Origin: an uncultured Clostridia bacterium | Lineage (GTDB): Bacteria; Bacillota; Clostridia; Oscillospirales; QAKW01 | Length of the DNA stretch: 9,806 nt | Reading direction: 5' to 3' | Assembly: GCA_944387905.1 (NCBI GenBank) | Contig: CALXGU010000046.1 | Coordinates: 1 to 9,806 of the forward strand | Part shown: positions 7,089 through 9,806 of the stretch, piece after piece | Position numbering within the stretch: the stretch's first letter is position 1 | Layout of the letters: each line of letters starts with the position of its first letter | The notes under the pieces: generated by a model | Told to the model about the DNA's origin: nothing | What the model saw: the letters and a program-made list of their open reading frames with translations, nothing else | The model's database searches: none | Translations under genes and position numbers: made by a program

Positions 7089-7185
7089 TTTGGTTTTCCA
7101 CCGTATTTTTTGTCTGCGAGAAAGTTATATACGCTTCCACGCTTCCAGTTTTTTTAAATATTTCCCACGCGTCATTGTTAAGCAT
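7030..7185 (-). CDS. yqzL: YqzL family small protein
   Basis: A 51-codon gene: ATG at 7185-7183, TAA at 7032-7030. The N-terminal half has the YqzL pattern, WEIFKKTGSVEAYITF (7-22), i.e. WxxFxxTGxxxxY. YqzL lies between era and recO in Bacillus and relatives, exactly its place here. It has a strong ribosome binding site (AAAGGGTGA, 5-nt spacing). Its function is unknown. The C-terminal half (about 26-51) is polar, Asn/Lys/Glu-rich and variable-looking. The last 59 nt overlap the recO start in a different reading frame, so its translation probably feeds into recO. Identification rests on the motif, position and RBS together. Confidence 0.85.
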   Translation of the reverse strand: MLNNDAWEIFKKTGSVEAYITFSQTKNTVENQNGGNDKEKRDNIENKRHSG

Positions 7186-7190
7186 TAAAA

Positions 7191-7199
7191 TCACCCTTT
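7191..7199 (-). promoter_or_regulatory. Ribosome binding site of yqzL
   Basis: AAAGGGTGA, 5 nt upstream of ATG 7185, is complementary to much of the 16S rRNA 3' end. It supports that the small gene is translated. Confidence 0.8.
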
Positions 7200-7206
7200 A
7201 TATTCT

Positions 7207-7239
7207 ATCTGTCGCAACTATTTTTTGTTACAAACAGAT
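7207..7239 (-). other. RNA hairpin in the era-yqzL gap
   Basis: On the minus-strand RNA, AUCUGUUUGUAAC (7239-7227) pairs with GUUGCGACAGAU (7218-7207). This makes 12 base pairs with one bulged U and two G-U pairs, around the loop AAAAAAUA. On the plus strand the G-U pairs become C-A mismatches, so the fold favours the operon's sense RNA. No U tract follows, arguing against a terminator. It sits just before the yqzL ribosome binding site. A processing, stability or translation role is inference. Confidence 0.5.
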
Positions 7240-7258
7240 CAATAATCAAGGTAATGTT

Positions 7259-8146
7259 TTACATGCCCAGCTGAGTCAATACAGAACTGCTGTTTTGCCA
7301 ATCATTTTTTATTTTTACAAAACATTCCAGATATACTTTTTTCCCGAAATACTTTTCCAGCTCAAGTCTTGCCTGACTGGCTGTTTTTTTCAGCATCTGT
7401 CCGTTTTTGCCGATTATTATACCCTTGTGAGACTCTCTTGTGCAGTAAATTATCATAGAGCATGAAACCGATTTTTCATCCTGCTTGAAACTTTCTGGCA
7501 CTACCGCTAAAGTGTGCGGCACCTCCTGGCCCAGATTATAAAGCATTTTCTCTCGCAGTACTTCACAGGCATAATATGGATTCGGCATATCGCTTACATA
7601 CGAAGTCTCAAAATAAAAAACAGATTCCTGCGCGCGCCGCTCAAGCTCGCTCAGCAGATCCTCAAGACCAAGACCCGTTACGGCACTTACAGGTATAACC
7701 TCTTCAAATTCATACAGTTGAGAAAATAATGATATCGTTTCCAAAATTTCAGCTTTTTGTACTGCGTCGCATTTATTTACTATCAAAAATGCCCGCATTT
7801 TGTTTTCCTTAAGCATATTGAGTATTCTTTTTTCTGTTTTGAGCACTTTGTCGCCTGCAGAAATAACAAAAAGTGTTATATCTGCATTTTCGATACCATC
7901 GCTTACCGACTGCGCCATAGCCTGTCCCAGTACGCTGTCAGCCTTGTTGAGACCCGGCGTATCGAGAAAGACATACTGACAGTTATCCTTTGTAAGCACA
8001 CCGGTCACACGCAGTCGTGTCGTCTGTGCCTTGGGTGATACAATCGATATCTTTTTGCCCATAAGCGCATTGAGAAGCGTAGACTTGCCGACGTTGGGAC
8101 GGCCGCAGATAGTTACGAAAATCGTCTTAGTTTTTTTGTTTTCCAC
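7259..8146 (-). CDS. era: GTPase Era (16S rRNA/30S assembly)
   Basis: A 295-residue Era. The GTPase domain has G1 GRPNVGKS (15-22), G2 QTTR (41-44), G3 DTPG (62-65), G4 NKCD (124-127) and G5 SAVTG (154-158). The C-terminal KH RNA-binding domain carries HKGIIIGKNGQMLKK (240-254) and ends in the typical VKIKNDWQN (278-286). Era binds the 3' end of 16S rRNA during small-subunit maturation, at the inner membrane face. I chose the GTG start at 8146: it has AAGGA 11 nt upstream and leaves the usual short lead before the P-loop. The frame stays open to ATG 8191, but that start lies deep in dgkA. The chosen start overlaps the dgkA end by 20 nt. All motifs are intact. Confidence 0.97.
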   Translation of the reverse strand: MENKKTKTIFVTICGRPNVGKSTLLNALMGKKISIVSPKAQTTRLRVTGVLTKDNCQYVFLDTPGLNKADSVLGQAMAQSVSDGIENADITLFVISAGDKVLKTEKRILNMLKENKMRAFLIVNKCDAVQKAEILETISLFSQLYEFEEVIPVSAVTGLGLEDLLSELERRAQESVFYFETSYVSDMPNPYYACEVLREKMLYNLGQEVPHTLAVVPESFKQDEKSVSCSMIIYCTRESHKGIIIGKNGQMLKKTASQARLELEKYFGKKVYLECFVKIKNDWQNSSSVLTQLGM

Positions 8147-8600
8147 TTTTAAATAAGTCCTTATAAAATATAAAAATAATCGATAATGCAAGTGTTATTA
8201 TCAACACCGCAGCACGTATCGGCACCGAGATAAAATAGTTATATATTTGTGCAAGTACAGTCGGATCATAAAATACGCGAATACCTACGATAACAGCAAA
8301 AACAGCTGATATCAGCACCGCTCCCGCCGCCGCATCTTTGGCGTGCTTTATCATAAGATTATACTTGGTTGTCAAAGCATTGCACACCTGCTCCAGCGCA
8401 CAGTTTACAGCCTCCAGCACAAGCACAAGCGATATAGTAAGTATAAGCGCCGCAAAAGTCGCTGTATCCGGCTCATAAAAACCCGAAAAATACAATACAT
8501 AGGCTGCAAACACCATATGGATCCTGAAGTTCCTGCACGTCTTTATACAGAATACAATTCCTGCAATAGCATTTTTAAAACCGAAAATAAGCTTTTTCAT
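8127..8600 (-). CDS. dgkA: Undecaprenol/diacylglycerol kinase (DgkA family), with C-terminal extension
   Basis: A 157-residue integral membrane kinase; Gram-positive members phosphorylate undecaprenol to recycle the peptidoglycan lipid carrier. Family motifs are RNFRIHM (23-29), the active-site E63-x2-N66-x3-E70 in LEAVNCALE, and HAKDAAAGAVL (86-96). Hydrophobic segments fall at about 29-40, 47-63 and 92-110. The family core ends near 110, as expected for a protein of 120-130 residues; here about 45 more follow, with a further hydrophobic segment (129-146) and a basic tail. The residue before RNF is Cys22 where many relatives have Glu. The start ATG overlaps the ybeY stop (ATGA), a coupling arrangement. 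Only a weak ribosome binding site precedes it. In Firmicutes this gene normally sits between ybeY and era, as here. Confidence 0.92.
   Translation of the reverse strand: MKKLIFGFKNAIAGIVFCIKTCRNFRIHMVFAAYVLYFSGFYEPDTATFAALILTISLVLVLEAVNCALEQVCNALTTKYNLMIKHAKDAAAGAVLISAVFAVIVGIRVFYDPTVLAQIYNYFISVPIRAAVLIITLALSIIFIFYKDLFKSGKQKN
8158..8162 (-). promoter_or_regulatory. Ribosome binding site supporting the era GTG start
   Basis: AAGGA lies 11 nt before GTG 8146, inside the 3' end of dgkA. No comparable site precedes the upstream in-frame ATG 8191. Confidence 0.55.
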
Positions 8601-9046
8601 CTTGTAATACCCATGGCATTTAATATTTCTTCCTGTTTTTGAAACATCTCCCGCTCGTTTTCAGCAGATATTTCATGATCGTACCCCAAAAGATGAAGAG
8701 TGCTGTGTACAGCAAGAAACGCCGCTTCTCTTGTTACAGAATGTCCGTATTCCTCTGCCTGCTGTTCAGCACGCTGACGACATATAACCATACTCCCCAA
8801 AAACGCAGTATTGCTGCTGTCAACACATATTTCCGACTTGTTTTCAAACATAGGAAAAGATAAAACATCAGTAACTCTGTCTATATTTCGGTATTGTTTG
8901 TTTATTTCCCTGATCCCCTGCTCGTCCTGTATCGTGACTTCCACACTGCAGTCTGTATCAATATTTTCATACTCCAAGGCGGCGGTTATCGCGCGCTGTA
9001 TAGTATCGTTCATCCAGTCTCCGTAAATATCAACAAATACCTGCAT
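8597..9046 (-). CDS. ybeY: Endoribonuclease YbeY (rRNA maturation factor)
   Basis: A 149-residue metal-dependent RNase needed for 16S rRNA 3'-end maturation and ribosome quality control. The zinc triad is H114-x3-H118-x5-H124 in HSTLHLLGYDH, where Ser115 replaces the usual Gly. The conserved central block NKQYRNIDRVTDVLSFP (49-65) and FLGSMVIC (82-89) are present. I start at ATG 9046 because GGGAAGGTGA lies 4 nt upstream. The frame extends to ATG 9076, but those ten extra residues would overlap phoH and include that ribosome binding site. The gene begins 4 nt after phoH stops and shares ATGA with dgkA. The phoH-ybeY-era grouping fits a joint role in RNA processing. Confidence 0.96.
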   Translation of the reverse strand: MQVFVDIYGDWMNDTIQRAITAALEYENIDTDCSVEVTIQDEQGIREINKQYRNIDRVTDVLSFPMFENKSEICVDSSNTAFLGSMVICRQRAEQQAEEYGHSVTREAAFLAVHSTLHLLGYDHEISAENEREMFQKQEEILNAMGITR

Positions 9047-9050
9047 GAAA

Positions 9051-9060
9051 TCACCTTCCC
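9051..9060 (-). promoter_or_regulatory. Ribosome binding site of ybeY, embedded in the phoH stop
   Basis: GGGAAGGTGA, 4 nt before ATG 9046; its final TGA is also the phoH stop codon. It decides the ybeY start and suggests coupled translation. Confidence 0.8.
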
Positions 9061-9806
9061 TTTGACGTGTTTTCATACGCGTCGACTATCTTCTGAACCA
9101 GCTCGTGTCTGATTATATCCTTTTTATCAAACTTGTGTATGCCTATCAAATCAATATTATCCAGAATCTTGAGAGCATGTACAAGACCTGAGGTCTTGCC
9201 TCTTGGAAGATCCACCTGTGTAACGTCTCCGGTAACAACGATTTTTGAATTGAACCCAAATCTGGTCAAAAACATTTTCATCTGCTCAATGGTGGTATTC
9301 TGGGCTTCATCAAGAATGATAAAACTGTTTTCAAGAGTACGTCCGCGCATATACGCAAGAGGGGCAATTTCTATAATGCCTTTTTCCATATACCTGAGAT
9401 ATGTGTCGGGGCCCAACAGGTCAAAAAGCGCGTCATAGAGCGGGCGCAGATACGGGTCTACCTTATTCTGCAGATCCCCGGGCAAAAATCCCAGACTCTC
9501 ACCTGCTTCCACCGCAGGCCTTGTCAGAACTATTTTCGAAAGCTGCTTATTTTTCAGTGCATTTACCGCAAGCGCTACCGCAAGATATGTCTTGCCTGTG
9601 CCCGCGGGTCCCACTCCGAATGTGACTACATTTTTGTTTATACTGTCTATATATTTTTTCTGTGATATCGTCTTGGGCTTTATGGGCTTGCCGGAAAATG
9701 TTATGCATATACACTGATCCAGAGCCTTGGCTATACTTTCCTTGCTCTGCTGTCCGGACAGACTTATGATATATTTTACTGTCTGCGTATCTATCACATC
9801 GCGCGT
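9051..9806 (-). CDS. phoH: PhoH family ATPase, N-terminus outside the window
   Basis: The visible 251 residues are the C-terminal part of a PhoH/PhoL-type P-loop ATPase, related to superfamily 1 helicases and linked to RNA metabolism. Motifs (numbered from the window edge) are Walker A GPAGTGKT (66-73), RPAVEAGESLGFLPGD (96-111), APLAYMRGRTL (148-158), Walker B IILDEAQN (163-170) and VTGDVTQ (191-197). The frame is open to the last base. A GTG at 9797 could be called a start, but the visible TRDVIDTQTV segment matches an internal PhoH region. Family length is about 320, so some 70-80 residues of the N-terminal KH-like domain are missing here. It heads the visible minus-strand operon; its promoter lies beyond the window. 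Confidence 0.95.
   Translation of the reverse strand, partial: TRDVIDTQTVKYIISLSGQQSKESIAKALDQCICITFSGKPIKPKTISQKKYIDSINKNVVTFGVGPAGTGKTYLAVALAVNALKNKQLSKIVLTRPAVEAGESLGFLPGDLQNKVDPYLRPLYDALFDLLGPDTYLRYMEKGIIEIAPLAYMRGRTLENSFIILDEAQNTTIEQMKMFLTRFGFNSKIVVTGDVTQVDLPRGKTSGLVHALKILDNIDLIGIHKFDKKDIIRHELVQKIVDAYENTSKGR

Noticed and set aside
7186..7258. Possible internal promoter (TAGAAT/TATAAA-like -10) before yqzL
   Set aside because: No -35 box lies at 16-18 nt spacing; the nearest, TTGTAA, would need a 20-nt spacer. The A+T richness explains the -10 likeness.
7757..8038. Plus-strand open frame opposite era
   Set aside because: It lies wholly within the conserved Era GTPase domain on the other strand. 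Its product looks compositionally random.
8147..8191. Longer Era start at ATG 8191
   Set aside because: It lies well inside dgkA, has no RBS and adds residues foreign to Era. GTG 8146 gives the normal N-terminus.
9047..9076. Longer YbeY start at ATG 9076
   Set aside because: The extension would be coded across the end of phoH and through the strong RBS that precedes ATG 9046.
1..9806. Mobile elements, integration scars, CRISPR arrays, toxin-antitoxin or defence genes
   Set aside because: No direct-repeat arrays, transposase or integrase motifs, or duplicated tRNA ends were visible. Almost all sequence is explained by housekeeping genes.

Overview
This window looks like ordinary housekeeping chromosome from a Gram-positive Clostridia-type Firmicute. 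The evidence is the phoH-ybeY-dgkA-era-yqzL-recO gene order, the presence of the small Firmicute protein YqzL, a TepA-type ClpP relative, MutS2, strong AAGG/GGTGA-type ribosome binding sites and a moderately A+T-rich composition. An Oscillospiraceae/Ruminococcaceae-like host is a guess; no rRNA or other decisive marker is present.

Layout. Positions 1-195 hold three tRNA genes on the minus strand (Met-CAT, Glu-TTC, then Val-TAC, which is cut by the window edge), read from a near-consensus sigma-A promoter at 258-286. Back to back with it, a second sigma-A promoter at 309-337 drives a plus-strand operon: dusB-like tRNA-dihydrouridine synthase (366-1322), tepA-like ClpP-family protease (1375-2082) and an ABC-F ATPase (2066-3919). 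The remainder, 3986-9806, is one tightly packed minus-strand operon. In transcription order it is phoH (5' end outside the window), ybeY, dgkA/undecaprenol kinase, era, yqzL, recO and mutS2. The two operons converge on a shared palindromic bidirectional terminator at 3955-3987.

How the genes relate. Most products act on RNA, ribosomes or DNA repair. DusB modifies tRNA next to tRNA genes, and ABC-F proteins act on ribosomes. PhoH, YbeY and Era are linked to rRNA maturation and RNA metabolism; RecO and MutS2 handle recombination intermediates and stalled ribosomes or DNA. DgkA recycles the undecaprenyl lipid carrier. Gene overlaps of 4-59 nt and stop-to-start gaps of about 4 nt point to translational coupling along the minus operon.

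I found no mobile element, CRISPR array, toxin-antitoxin pair or novel multi-gene system. The points worth a second look are small: a 51-codon yqzL gene overlapping recO by 59 nt, a hairpin just upstream of it that pairs well only in the sense RNA, a RecO without its zinc cysteines, a DgkA with an extra C-terminal membrane segment, and the compact shared terminator.
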